Source: Eukaryota sp. TZLM1-RC
Taxonomy: Eukaryota; Metamonada: BaSk clade
DNA length: 64,000 nucleotides
Assembly: GCA_040285825.1 (NCBI GenBank)
Contig: JAUPSS010000011.1
Coordinates: 620,001 to 684,000, forward strand
Reading direction: 5' to 3'
Both the position numbers and the translations under genes were made by a program. Below are positions 51,901 to 64,000 of the stretch, one piece after another; within the stretch, counting starts at the first letter, position 1; each line of letters opens with the position of its first letter. The notes beneath the pieces were generated by a model. It was not told the DNA's origin and did not search any database. It worked only from the letters and a program-made list of their open reading frames with translations.

Positions 51901-52827
51901 AGTAAAAAATCAAAAAGTATACAATTGAATGTTGTAAACTAATAAAACAATTGCTGTAAGTGTAAGAGTATCGTTTTTGATACGATTTACTGAGGCTCAT
52001 ATGAAGTTCCTAGTTTCGTATATTGACCAATGGTTGTTTATTACAATCATTGGTCAAATCTTTAAAGTCCATTTTGGGACAATTAATATAACAATTGTGG
52101 TGTTAAAGTCCTTGCTATGGTCATTTGAGTAGTCATTGGTTTGATTGGTTGAATGGTCATTGGTGTGATTTGGTGAGTTGCATGATGTAGTCCTTATGTA
52201 CTAGATGTGATCAACTTGTGATCAAACTTTGTGTGAAATTGTGTGTGAGTAATGTTGGCTATGTGTTACTTGATCAGTACAAACTCATGATTACATTTTC
52301 AAATGATTTTGTATATATTTGAATTAATTGAGTGTATTAATTTTTAAACATTAAATTGTAAAAAAAGTAAAAAATCAAAAGTATACAATTGAATGTTGTA
52401 AACTAATAAAACAATTGCTGTAAGTGTAAGAGTATCGTTTTTGATACGATTTACTGAGGCTCATATGAAGTTCCTAGTTTCGTATATTGACCAATGGTTG
52501 TTTATTACAATCATTGGTCAAATCTTTAAAGTCCATTTTGGGACAATTAATATAACAATTGTGGTGTTAAAGTCCGTGCTATGGTCATTTGATTAGTCAT
52601 TGGTATGATTGGTTGAATGGTCATTGGTGTGATGAGGTGAGTTGCATGATGTAGTCCTTATGTACTAGATGTGATCAACTTGTAATCAAACTTTGTGTGA
52701 AATTGTGTGTGAGTAATGTTGGCTATGTGTTACTTGATCAGTACAAACTCATGATTACATTTTCAAATGATTTTGTATATATTTGAATTAATTGAGTGTA
52801 TTAATTTTTAAACATTAAATTGTAAAA
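48960..52827 (+). repeat. rDNA intergenic spacer tandem array, left part (about 8 units)
   Basis: Direct repeats of about 456-466 bp. Each unit contains the hairpin GTATC-6 nt-GATAC, the hairpin TTGACCAATG-15 nt-CATTGGTCAA with perfect 10-bp arms, and two TGATCAA blocks. Successive hairpins lie near 49206, 49663, 50125, 50583, 51045, 51506, 51971 and 52436. The first four units carry GTTGCAAAC where the others have GTTGTAAAC. The array is interrupted at 52827 by a retrotransposon. Confidence 0.9.
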
Positions 52828-54475
52828 CAAATAGCAACTTTTATTCAACAGCGTTATGAAGATATTGGTCTCTCATTGAATATCTCCAAATGTTTGATTA
52901 TTGGCCATGAACCAATTGATTTTTTCATTAATGATGTAAATGTCCCCTTTATCAATTATGATCAGTCTGGTTTTCGTTTTTTGGGTTGTTATCTCGGAAA
53001 TATTGATGAAGTGAAAAGCCAACTTTCGACTCTGTTGACTCAATTTGGAAATGAATTAGAATCAATAGAAAATTTAAATATTGAGAAACATTTGAAATTC
53101 TTTTCCTCAAAATCTGTTATTCTGGAAAATTTACTCATATTTTGAGATCAACATCACCATCAATTTCCTTGGAGTTCTGTCGCATTTTTAATGAACAAAG
53201 AACTAATTTTTTAGCAAAATTATTGGAAATTGATGCATCTCAGTTACGAAGCCACATTTTTGTGGTACAAATTTTGGTGGTGTTGATTTTCATAAGTCAA
53301 GCTACCTTTGTAAAGCTGCCTTTATTGGAGGTGGAAAGAATTTTATTTATGAATTTGTGAATCGTTTTCCTGAAAAAATTCATCTCATTGAAAATTGTAG
53401 CAGCTCCTATCTTATTTCTTTGCAACAGGAAATTGAAACTCTTTCACCCAATATTTGGGCTAAATGTTTCCCCTCTGATATTGTGGAACTTCCTTCAAGA
53501 AGCTTGCTCTCCTTACCATTGACTTTTGCAAAATTGCAGAAAAAATTTTGAAAGTTTTAGAAAACTTGGATTATATTGTACGTCTTAGCTTGGCTAAGGA
53601 AAAATCCCGTTTTTTGCAAACTTTTTGATTGATCTTGAAGACAGTTGCTCAAGTTGCTTAATCTCCCAAATTCCCAACATTTACGGCCTTCTACTTAATG
53701 ATCACCAATGGACCACTGCAATGAGATTGAGATGTTTTCTATGGCCTTGCTCATTGCCAAATGATTTAATTTGTCGCTGCAAGAGTGTTGTTACGCTTTC
53801 CCATATTTTAAACTGTAAGTATTTCATAACTTATCGCTCACTTGTTCATGACTCAGTTCGTGATCAATTATATGCCATGTGCAAAAAGTTTCAATATAGA
53901 GGCATTTATTGAGCCACTAGTACGTAAGCTGTCTTCAGATCAAACTGATGATTCCTTTGGTAAAAGAAGGGCAGATTTAGTAGCTCCAGGGATCGATGGT
54001 GTTCTCAATGTTGTAGACGTTGTCTCAGTGGATGTTTGCAAAAATTCTGCTGCTCGTTTAGTGTATTCCGCTGACTCGCCGTTATCTAACGCCGAAAAAA
54101 AGAAGATAAAAAATATGAAGAACCTTTGGCACAGTTAGGTAGAGTGGAACATGTGAAATATCAGTTTGTGCCGTTTGCAATTTCTCTTTTTGGCAATATT
54201 GGACCTTCAGGCTTGCACTTTTTGGAAAATTTTAAAAAAGTGTTACTGAATAGGTCTGGTAAAACAATGAACTCCACTTTCTGGTTAAATAGAATTGTTT
54301 TTTGCATTTTCAAGTCTATTCCAACAATGATTTCAAAGGCACTTTTAGCTATTGGTGTAGAATATGAACGTAATGCTGTGAGTAGGTTCAGTAATAGTGA
54401 CGCTTGTTTGGAGGATATTGAATTCTAGATGGTTATTTTTATCTCAATAAATATTCCAGTTTTTTTTTAAAAAAA
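52828..54475 (+). mobile_element. 5'-truncated RLE non-LTR retrotransposon inserted in the rDNA spacer (copy 2)
   Basis: Nearly identical to copy 1 at 328-1898 but about 70 bp longer at its 5' end, adding the RT motif with GLSLNISKCLIIGHEP. It contains the same zinc motif (CRCKSVVTLSHILNC) and the RLE core (RADLVAPGIDG, DVVSVDV). It ends in TTCCAG, a T-run and an A-run. AAATTGTAAAA at 52817-52827 recurs at 54476-54486, so the spacer unit was duplicated at the insertion. Frames are broken, some at different homopolymers than in copy 1 and some shared. Confidence 0.85.
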
Positions 54476-57400
54476 AAATTGTAAAAAAAGTAAAAAATCA
54501 AAAAGTATACAATTGAATGTTGTAAACTAATAAAACAATTGCTGTAAGTGTAAGAGTATCGTTTTTGATACGATTTACTGAGGCTCATATGAAGTTCCTA
54601 GTTTCGTATATTGACCAATGGTTGTTTATTACAATCATTGGTCAAATCTTTAAAGTCCATTTTGGGACAATTAATATAACAATTGTGGTGTTAAAGTCCT
54701 TGCTATGGTCATTTGAGTAGTCATTGGTTTGATTGGTTGAATGGTCATTGGTGTGATTTGGTGAGTTGCATGATGTAGTCCTTATGTACTAGATGTGATC
54801 AACTTGTGATCAAACTTTGTGTGAAATTGTGTGTGAGTAATGTTGGCTATGTGTTACTTGATCAGTACAAACTCATGATTACATTTTCAAATGATTTTGT
54901 ATATATTTGAATTAATTGAGTGTATTAATTTTTAAACATTAAATTGTAAAAAAAGTAAAAAATCAAAAAGTATACAATTGAATGTTGTAAACTAATAAAA
55001 CAATTGCTGTAAGTGTAAGAGTATCGTTTTGATACGATTTACTGAGGCTCATATGAAGTTCCTAGTTTCGTATATTGACCAATGGTTGTTTATTACAATC
55101 ATTGATCAAATCTTTAAAGTCCATTTTGGGACAATTAATATAACAATTGTGGTGTTAAAGTCCTTGCTATGGTCATTTGAGTAGTCATTGGTTTGATTGG
55201 TTGAATGGTCATTGGTGTGATTTGGTGAGTTGCATGATGTAGTCCTTATGTACTAGATGTGATCAACTTGTGATCAAACTTTGTGTGAAATTGTGTGTGA
55301 GTAATGTTGGCTATGTGTTACTTGATCAGTACAAACTCATGATTACATTTTCAAATGATTTTGTATATATTTGAATTAATTGAGTGTATTAATTTTTAAA
55401 CATTAAATTGTAAAAAAAGTAAAAAATCAAAAAGTATACAATTGAATGTTGTAAACTAATAAAACAATTGCTGTAAGTGTAAGAGTATCGTTTTTGATAC
55501 GATTTACTGAGGCTCATATGAAGTTCCTAGTTTCGTATATTGACCAATGGTTGTTTATTACAATCATTGGTCAAATCTTTAAAGTCCATTTTGGGACAAT
55601 TAATATAACAATTGTGGTGTTAAAGTCCTTGCTATGGTCATTTGAGTAGTCATTGGTTTGATTGGTTGAATGGTCATTGGTGTGATTTGGTGAGTTGCAT
55701 GATGTAGTCCTTATGTACTAGATGTGATCAACTTGTGATCAAACTTTGTGTGAAATTGTGTGTGAGTAATGTTGGCTATGTGTTACTTGATCAGTACAAA
55801 CTCATGATTACATTTTCAAATGATTTTGTATATATTTGAATTAATTGAGTGTATTAATTATTAAACATTAAATTGTAAAAAAGTAAAAAATCAAAAAGTA
55901 TACAATTGAATGTTGTAAACTAATAAAACAATTGCTGTAAGTGTAAGAGTATCGTTTTTGATACGATTTACTGAGGCTCATATGAAGTTCCTAGTTTCGT
56001 ATATTGACCAATGGTTGTTTATTACAATCATTGGTCAAATCTTTAAAGTCCATTTTGGGACAATTAATATAACAATTGTGGTGTTAAAGTCCTTGCTATG
56101 GTCATTTGAGTAGTCATTGGTTTGATTGGTTGAATGGTCATTGGTGTGATTTGGTGAGTTGCATGATGTAGTCCTTATGTACTAGATGTGATCAACTTGT
56201 GATCAAACTTTGTGTGAAATTGTGTGTGAGTAATGTTGGCTATGTGTTACTTGATCAGTACAAACTCATGATTACATTTTCAAATGATTTTGTATATATT
56301 TGAATTAATTGAGTGTATTAATTTTTAAACATTAAATTGTAAAAAAAGTAAAAAATCAAAAAGTATACAATTGAATGTTGTAAACTAATAAAACAATTGC
56401 TGTAAGTGTAAGAGTATCGTTTTTGATACGATTTACTGAGGCTCATATGAAGTTCCTAGTTTCGTATATTGACCAATGGTTGTTTATTACAATCATTGGT
56501 CAAATCTTTAAAGTCCATTTTGGGACAATTAATATAACAATTGTGGTGTTAAAGTCCTTGTGCTATGGTCATTTGAGTAGTCATTGGTATGATTGGTTGA
56601 ATGGTCATTGGTATGATTTGGTGAGTTGCATGTAGTCCTTATGTACTAGATGTGATCAACTTGTGATCAAACTTTGTGTGAAATTGTGTGTGAGTAATGT
56701 TGGCTATGTGTTACTTGATCAGTACAAACTCATGATTACATTTTCAAATGATTTTGTATATATTTGAATTAATTGAGTGTATTAATTTTTAAACATTAAA
56801 TTGTAAAAAAAGTAAAAAATCAAAAAGTATACAATTGAATGTTGTAAACTAATAAAACAATTGCTGTAAGTGTAAGAGTATCGTTTTTGATACGATTTAC
56901 TGAGGCTCATATGAAGTTCTAGTTTCGTATATTGACCAATGGTTGTTTATTACAATCATTGGTCAAATCTTTAAAGTCCATTTTGGGACAATTAATATAA
57001 CAATTGTGGTGTTAAAGTCCGTGCTATGGTCATTTGAGTAGTCATTGGTTTGATTGGTTGAATGGTCATTGGTTTGATTTGGTGAGTTGCATGTAGTCCT
57101 TATGTACTAGATGTGATCAACTTGTGATCAAACTTTGTGTGAAATTGTGTGTGAGTAATGTTGGCTATGTGTTACTTGATCAGTACAAACTCATGATTAC
57201 ATTTTCAAATGATTTTGTATATATTTGAATTAATTGAGTGTATTAATTTTTAAACATTAAATTGTAAAAAAAGTAAAAAATCAAAAAGTATACAATTGAA
57301 TGTTGTAAACTAATAAAACAATTGCTGTAAGTGTAAGAGTATCGTTTTTGATACGATTTACTGAGGCTCATATGAAGTTCCTAGTTTCGTATATTGACCA

Positions 57401-60400
57401 ATGGTTGTTTATTACAATCATTGGTCAAATCTTTAAAGTCCATTTTGGGACAATTAATATAACAATTGTGGTGTTAAAGTCTGTGCTATGGTCATTTGAG
57501 TAGTCATTGGTTTGATTGGTTGAATGGTCATTGGTATGATTTGGTGAGTTGCATGTAGTCCTTATGTACTAGATGTGATCAACTTGTGATCAAACTTTGT
57601 GTGAAATTGTGTGTGAGTAATGTTGGCTATGTGTTACTTGATCAGTACAAACTCATGATTACATTTTCAATTGATTTTGTATATATTTGAATTAATTGAG
57701 TTTATTAATTTTTAAACATTAAATTGTAAAAAAAATAAAAAATGAAAAAGTATACAATTGAATGTTGTAAACTAATAAAACAATTGCTGTAAGTGTAAGA
57801 GTATCGTTTTTGATACGATTTACTGAGGCTCATATGAAGTTCCTAGTTTCGTATATTGACCAATGGTTGTTTATTACAATCATTGGTCAAATCTTTAAAG
57901 TCCATTTTGGGACAATTAATATAACAATTGTGGTGTTAAAGTCTGTGCTATGGTCATTTGAGTAGTCATTGGTATGATTGGTTGAATGGTCATTGGTATG
58001 ATTTGGTGAGTTGCATGTAGTCCTTATGTACTAGATGTGATCAACTTGTGATCAAACTTTGTGTGAAATTGTGTGTGAGTAATGTTGGCTATGTGTTACT
58101 TGATCAGTACAAACTCATGATTACATTTTCAAATGATTTTGTATATATTTGAATTAATTGAGTGTATTAATTTTTAAACATTAAATTGTAAAAAAAATAA
58201 AAAATGAAAAAGTATACAATTGAATGTTGTAAACTAATAAAACAATTGCTGTAAGTGTAAGAGTATCGTTTTTGATACGATTTACTGAGGCTCATATGAA
58301 GTTACTAGTTTCGTATATTGACCAATGGTTGTTTATTACAATCATTGGTCAAATCTTTAAAGTCCATTTTGGGACAATTAATATAACAATTGTGGTGTTA
58401 AAGTCCGTGCTATGGTCATTTGAGTAGTCATTGGTATGATTGGTTGAATGGTCATTGGTATGATTAGGTGAGTTGCATGTAGTCTTTATGTACTAGATGT
58501 GACCAACTTGTGATCAAACTTTGTGTGAAATTGTGTGTGAGTAATGTTGGCTATGTGTTACTTGATCAGTACAAACTCATGATTACATTTTCAATTGATT
58601 TTGTATATATTTGAATTAATTGAGTGTATTAATTTTTAAACATTAAATTGTAAAAAAAAAGTAAAAAATCAAAAAGTATACAATTGAATGTTGTAAACTA
58701 ATAAAACAATTGCTGTAAGTGTAAGAGTATCGTTTTTGATACGATTTACTGAGGCTCATATGAAGTTCCTAGTTTCGTATATTGACCAATGGTTGTTTAT
58801 TACAATCATTGGTCAAATCTTTAAAGTCCATTTTGGGACAATTAATATAACAATTGTGGTGTTAAAGTCTGTGCTATGGTCATTTGAGTAGTCATTGGTA
58901 TGATTGGTTGAATGGTCATTGGTATGATTAGGTGAGTTGCATGTAGTCCTTATGTACTAGATGTGACCAACTTGTGATCAAACTTTGTGTGAAATTGTGT
59001 GTGAGTAATGTTGGCTATGTGTTACTTGATCAGTACAAACTCATGATTACATTTTCAATTGATTTTGTATATATTTGAATTAATTGAGTTTATTAATTTT
59101 TAAACATTAAATTGTAAAAAAAAATAAAAAATGAAAAAGTATACAATTGAATGTTGTAAACTAATAAAACAATTGCTGTAAGTGTAAGAGTATCGTTTTT
59201 GATACGATTTACTGAGGCTCATATGAAGTTACTAGTTTCGTATATTGACCAATGGTTGTTTATTACAATCATTGGTCAAATCTTTAAAGTCCATTTTGGG
59301 ACAATTAATATAACAATTGTGGTGTTAAAGTCCGTGCTATGGTCATTTGAGTAGTCATTGGTATGATTGGTTGAATGGTCATTGGTATGATTAGATGAGT
59401 TGCATGTAGTCTTTATGTACTAGATGTGACCAACTTGTGATCAAACTTTGTGTGAAATTGTGTGTGAGTAATGTTGGCTATGTGTTACTTGATCAGTACA
59501 AACTCATGATTACATTTTCAATTGATTTTGTATATATTTGAATTAATTGAGTGTATTAATTTTTAAACATTAAATTGTAAAAAAAGTAAAAAATCAAAAA
59601 GTATACAATTGAATGTTGTAAACTAATAAAACAATTGCTGTAAGTGTAAGAGTATCGTTTTTGATACGATTTACTGAGGCTCATATGAAGTTCCTAGTTT
59701 CGTATATTGACCAATGGTTGTTTATTACAATCATTGGTCAAATCTTAAAGTCCATTTTGGGACAATTAATATAACAATTGTGGTGTTAAAGTCCGTGCTA
59801 TGGTCATTTGAGTAGTCATTGGTATGATTGGTTGAATGGTCATTGGTATGATTAGGTGAGTTGCATGTAGTCCTTATGTACTAGATGTGACCAACTTGTG
59901 ATCAAACTTTGTGTGAAATTGTGTGTGAGTAATGTTGGCTATGTGTTACTTGATCAGTACAAACTCATGATTACATTTTCAATTGATTTTGTATATATTT
60001 GAATTAATTGAGTTTATTAATTTTTAAACATTAAATTGTAAAAAAAATAAAAAATGAAAAAGTATACAATTGAATGTTGTAAACTAATAAAACAATTGCT
60101 GTAAGTGTAAGAGTATCGTTTTTGATACGATTTACTGAGGCTCATATGAAGTTCCTAGTTTCGTATATTGACCAATGGTTGTTTATTACAATCATTGGTC
60201 AAATCTTTAAAGTCCATTTTGGGACAATTAATATAACAATTGTGGTGTTAAAGTCCGTGCTATGGTCATTTGAGTAGTCATTGGTATGATTGGTTGAATG
60301 GTCATTGGTATGATTAGGTGAGTTGCATGTAGTCCTTATGTACTAGATGTGACCAACTTGTGATCAAACTTTGTGTGAAATTGTGTGTGAGTAATGTTGG

Positions 60401-62627
60401 CTATGTGTTACTTGATCAGTACAAACTCATGATTACATTTTCAATTGATTTTGTATATATTTGAATTAATTGAGTTTATTAATTTTTAAACATTAAATTG
60501 TAAAAAAATAAAAAATGAAAAAGTATACAATTGAATGTTGTAAACTAATAAAACAATTGCTGTAAGTGTAAGAGTTTTTGATACGATTTACTGAGGCTCA
60601 TATGAAGTTCCTAGTTTCGTATATTGACCAATGGTTGTTTATTACAATCATTGGTCAAATCTTTAAAGTCCATTTTGGGACAATTAATATAACAATTGTG
60701 GTGTTAAAGTCTGTGCTATGGTCATTTGAGTAGTCATTGGTATGATTGGTTGAATGGTCATTGGTATGATTAGGTGAGTTGCATGTAGTCTTTATGTACT
60801 AGATGTGACCAACTTGTGATCAAACTTTGTGTGAAATTGTGTGTGAGTAATGTTGGCTATGTGTTACTTGATCAGTACAAACTCATGATTACATTTTCAA
60901 TTGATTTTGTATATATTTGAATTAATTGAGTTTATTAATTTTTAAACATTAAATTGTAAAAAAAATAAAAAAAATGAAAAAGTATACAATTGAATGTTGT
61001 AAACTAATAAAACAATTGCTGTAAGTGTAAGAGTATCGTTTTTGATACGATTTACTGAGGCTCATATGAAGTTCCTAGTTTCGTATATTGACCAATGGTT
61101 GTTTATTACAATCATTGGTCAAATCTTTAAAGTCCATTTTGGGACAATTAATATAACAATTGTGGTGTTAAAGTCTGTGCTATGGTCATTTGAGTAGTCA
61201 TTGGTATGATTGGTTGAATGGTCATTGGTATGATTAGGTGAGTTGCATGTAGTCCTTATGTACTAGATGTGACCAACTTGTGATCAAACTTTGTGTGAAA
61301 TTGTGTGTGAGTAATGTTGGCTATGTGTTACTTGATCAGTACAAACTCATGATTACATTTTCAATTGATTTTGTATATATTTGAATTAATTGAGTTTATT
61401 AATTTTTAAACATTAAATTGTAAAAAAAATAAAAAAAATGAAAAAGTATACAATTGAATGTTGTAAACTAATAAAACAATTGCTGTAAGTGTAAGAGTAT
61501 CGTTTTTGATACGATTTACTGAGGCTCATATGAAGTTACTAGTTTCGTATATTGACCAATGGTTGTTTATTACAATCATTGGTCAAATCTTTAAAGTCCA
61601 TTTTGGGACAATTAATATAACAATTGTGGTGTTAAAGTCTGTGCTATGGTCATTTGAGTAGTCATTGGTATGATTGGTTGAATGGTCATTGGTATGATTA
61701 GGTGAGTTGCATGTAGTCCTTATGTACTAGATGTGACCAACTTGTGATCAAACTTTGTGTGAAATTGTGTGTGAGTAATGTTGGCTATGTGTTACTTGAT
61801 CAGTACAAACTCATGATTACATTTTCAATTGATTTTGTATATATTTGAATTAATTGAGTTTATTAATTTTTAAACATTAAATTGTAAAAAAAATAAAAAA
61901 TGAAAAAGTATACAATTGAATGTTGTAAACTAATAAAACAATTGCTGTAAGTGTAAGAGAATCGTTTTTGATACGATTTACTGAGGCTCATATGAAGTTC
62001 CTAGTTTCGTATATTGACCAATGGTTGTTTATTACAATCATTGGTCAAATCTTTAAAGTCCATTTTGGGACAATTAATATAACAATTGTGGTGTTAAAGT
62101 CTGTGCTATGGTCATTTGAGTAGTCATTGGTATGATTGGTTGAATGGTCATTGGTATGATTAGGTGAGTTGCATGTAGTCCTTATGTACTAGATGTGACC
62201 AACTTGTGATCAAACTTTGTGTGAAATTGTGTGTGAGTAATGTTGGCTATGTGTTACTTGATCAGTACAAACTCATGATTACATTTTCAATTGATTTTGT
62301 ATATATTTGAATTAATTGAGTTTATTAATTTTTAAACATTAAATTGTAAAAAAAATAAAAAATGAAAAAGTATACAATTGAATGTTGTAAACTAATAAAA
62401 CAATTGCTGTAAGTGTAAGAGAATCGTTTTTGATACGATTTACTGAGGCTCATATGAAGTTCCTAGTTTCGTATATTGACCAATGGTTGTTTATTACAAT
62501 CATTGGTCAAATCTTTAAAGTCCATTTTGGGACAATTATTATAACAATTGTGGTGTTAAAGTCTGTGCTATGGTCATTTGAGTAGTCATTGGTATGATTG
62601 GTTGAATGGTCATTGGTATGATTAGGT
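54476..62627 (+). repeat. rDNA intergenic spacer tandem array, right part (about 18 units)
   Basis: Continuation of the roughly 460-bp unit, with GTATC...GATAC hairpins near 54559, 55022, 55486 and so on to 62424. Unit variants are grouped: an extra ATG in GCATGATGTAG marks the units on both sides of the retrotransposon (51.7-52.7 and 54.8-56.2 kb), while GTGACCAACTTG replaces GTGATCAACTTG from about 58.5 kb rightward. The last unit breaks off at GATTAGGTGA. Confidence 0.9.
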
Positions 62628-63208
62628 GATCTGTTGTCCTGTTTTTTGTATAAACACGAATCAAAGATTTCTAGTTATAGCATTTGCTGGTGTTGTTTTA
62701 CAGTGATGACCATTATGGTCTAAAATTGTGGATTTTACGAAAAGGTTCTTTGTTTTATACAAATTGATTCAAAATCATCCAAATGAGATCAGACCACAAA
62801 AAATCGCGAAACGTGAAATGGGGGTCAGAAAATGAAAGAAATTTTCATTTTTTTATCCCATTTCGGAAAGTACTTGCTATTTGATCATTTTCAATTGATT
62901 GTTTTTAAATAATTTATGAAAATGTGAAAACAGCTCAATTGTTCATGTTGAACAAAATTTTGGTGTTGTATGTAAGCCTTAATGGAAACATTAAATTTTA
63001 CTACACGTGTCGAATTTTATGGGAAATCATTTTTGATTGAAAATTTAAATTGACACATCAATAAGATTTGATTACATTTATCAGGATGTAATGGATCTTT
63101 ATGGAAAGCACAAATGATCAACATTGATACAATCATATTTGATTGATTTCACAAAAGGTAACAGTTATGAAATTTTCTGGTTTTTTAATCGGAATGTTTT
63201 ATTGTTGA
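62628..63208 (+). promoter_or_regulatory. Unique spacer before the 18S gene (expected Pol I promoter and 5' external transcribed spacer)
   Basis: About 580 bp of non-repetitive AT-rich sequence between the array and the mature 18S end. By position it should hold the RNA polymerase I promoter and the 5' ETS. No consensus can be assigned, as Pol I promoters are not conserved. Confidence 0.5.
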
Positions 63209-64000
63209 TACCTGGTTGATCCTGCCAGTAGGCATATGCTTGTCTCAAAGATTAAGCCATGCATGTCTAAGTTCAGGAGTTTTCTCCGAAACAGCGAATG
63301 GCTCATTAAATCAGTGATAATTTAGTTGATAGTACTTACTACTTGGATAACCGTGGTAATTCTAGAGCTAATACATGCAGCAAATACTTCTTTTGAAGTA
63401 TGCATTTATTAGATACAAAACCAATCCTGGCAACAGGTCTTTGGTGAATCATAATAACTATGCTGATCGCATGTCTTCGGACGGCGACATATCATTTAAA
63501 TCACTGCCCTATCAACTAAATCGTAAGGTAGTGGCTTACGATGGTGATGACGGGTAACGGGGAATTAGCTTTGATTCCGGAGAGGGAGCCTGAGAAATGG
63601 CTACCACATCCAAGGAAGGCAGCAGGCGCGAAAATTACCCAATCTCATTACGAGGAGGTAGTGACAAAAAATAACAATACTGGGCTCTTTTGAGTTCGTA
63701 ATTGGAATGAGTACAACTTAAAACCTTTAACGAGGAGCTACTAGAGGGCAAGTCTGGTGCCAGCAGCCGCGGTAATTCCAGCTCTAGTAGTGTATCTTAA
63801 AATTGCTGCGTTTAAATCGTCCGTAGTTGAATCTCAGAATTTGTGTATCTTCAGGTTTTCCTGTTGGTAAACAGATTCTTCTGTCTGAGGACACTAGTCA
63901 TTTGCTTCGGCGGTGGCTATTGAATTCAGACCGTTTACTTTGAAAAAATTAGAGTGTTCAAAGCAGGCTTTATGCAATTGAATAACTTAGCATGGAATAA
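63209..64000 (+). rRNA. 18S (SSU) ribosomal RNA, 5' part
   Basis: Begins with TACCTGGTTGATCCTGCCAG, the universal eukaryotic SSU start, and continues with conserved blocks: AAGCCATGCATGTCTAAG, GATAACCGTGGTAATTCTAG, GGAGAGGGAGCCTGAGAAA and GTGCCAGCAGCCGCGGTAA (from 63757). It is cut by the window end at about 790 nt. The core is standard, with no intron or insertion visible. The variable regions were not matched to a lineage by eye. Confidence 0.97.

Noticed and set aside
48960-62627. CRISPR-like array
   Set aside because: Units are about 460 bp with no short repeat/variable spacer pattern and lie in a eukaryotic rDNA spacer.
1-64000. tRNA genes or telomeric repeats
   Set aside because: I scanned for B-box-like GGTTCGAATCC and for short G-rich telomere-type repeats and saw no convincing case; a tRNA scan would settle it.

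Overview
The window is nuclear DNA from a eukaryotic microbe (protist type). It ends in the 5' part of an 18S rRNA gene (from about 63209), preceded by a long tandem-repeat rDNA spacer. The left three quarters hold mostly intronless, AT-rich genes with standard stop usage (TAA, TAG and TGA all end real genes), very short tail-to-tail distances (36-91 bp) and many decayed mobile elements. I cannot name the lineage from the SSU fragment by eye.

Host genes, left to right: a MORN-repeat/IQ protein (2075-3745, -), an HGH1-like armadillo protein (5169-6173, -), a small coiled-coil gene with a 54-nt intron (11130-11558, -), a leucine carboxyl methyltransferase (PP2A methylase, 14320-15291, +), a SCAMP-like membrane protein (15328-15936, -), a secreted histidine acid phosphatase (22553-23671, +), a multi-pass membrane protein with one frame switch (33852-34491, +), a 1554-aa unknown protein (34555-39219, -), a membrane-anchored armadillo-like protein (40693-42666, +), a Frag1/DRAM/Sfk1-like membrane protein (42758-43444, -) and a 1136-aa protein kinase (43811-47221, +). 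A 755-bp piece of the kinase gene is duplicated at 9254-10008.

The most striking content is a set of seven loci related to Fanzor, the eukaryotic TnpB-like, OMEGA-type RNA-guided nucleases: 3855-4718 (-), 6388-8301 (-, intact, 637 aa), 11814-13708 (+, one frame break), 16015-16272 (-, fragment), 17590-19840 (-, decayed), 31241-33848 (+, decayed) and 47500-47833 (-, fragment). Five of the seven lie directly upstream of a host gene on the same strand, with the Fanzor 3' end pointing into that gene's promoter. The 17590-19840 copy is joined in frame to the exonuclease domain of a decayed family-B DNA polymerase, which is preceded by a 2A-type ribosome-skipping motif.

Other mobile elements: a Ty3/gypsy element with unusually short (51 bp) terminal direct repeats (25597-30997), a Mutator-like transposase fragment (10044-10578), and two 5'-truncated non-LTR retrotransposon copies with an RLE-type endonuclease (328-1898 and 52828-54475). 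Both of these have target-site duplications, and the second sits inside the rDNA spacer array.

From about 48960 to 62627 the DNA is about 26 copies of a roughly 460-bp spacer unit, each with two hairpins, interrupted by the retrotransposon. A unique segment of about 580 bp then leads into the 18S gene. Many element frame breaks fall at homopolymers, so some may be sequencing errors, although the long intact host genes argue that such errors are uncommon.
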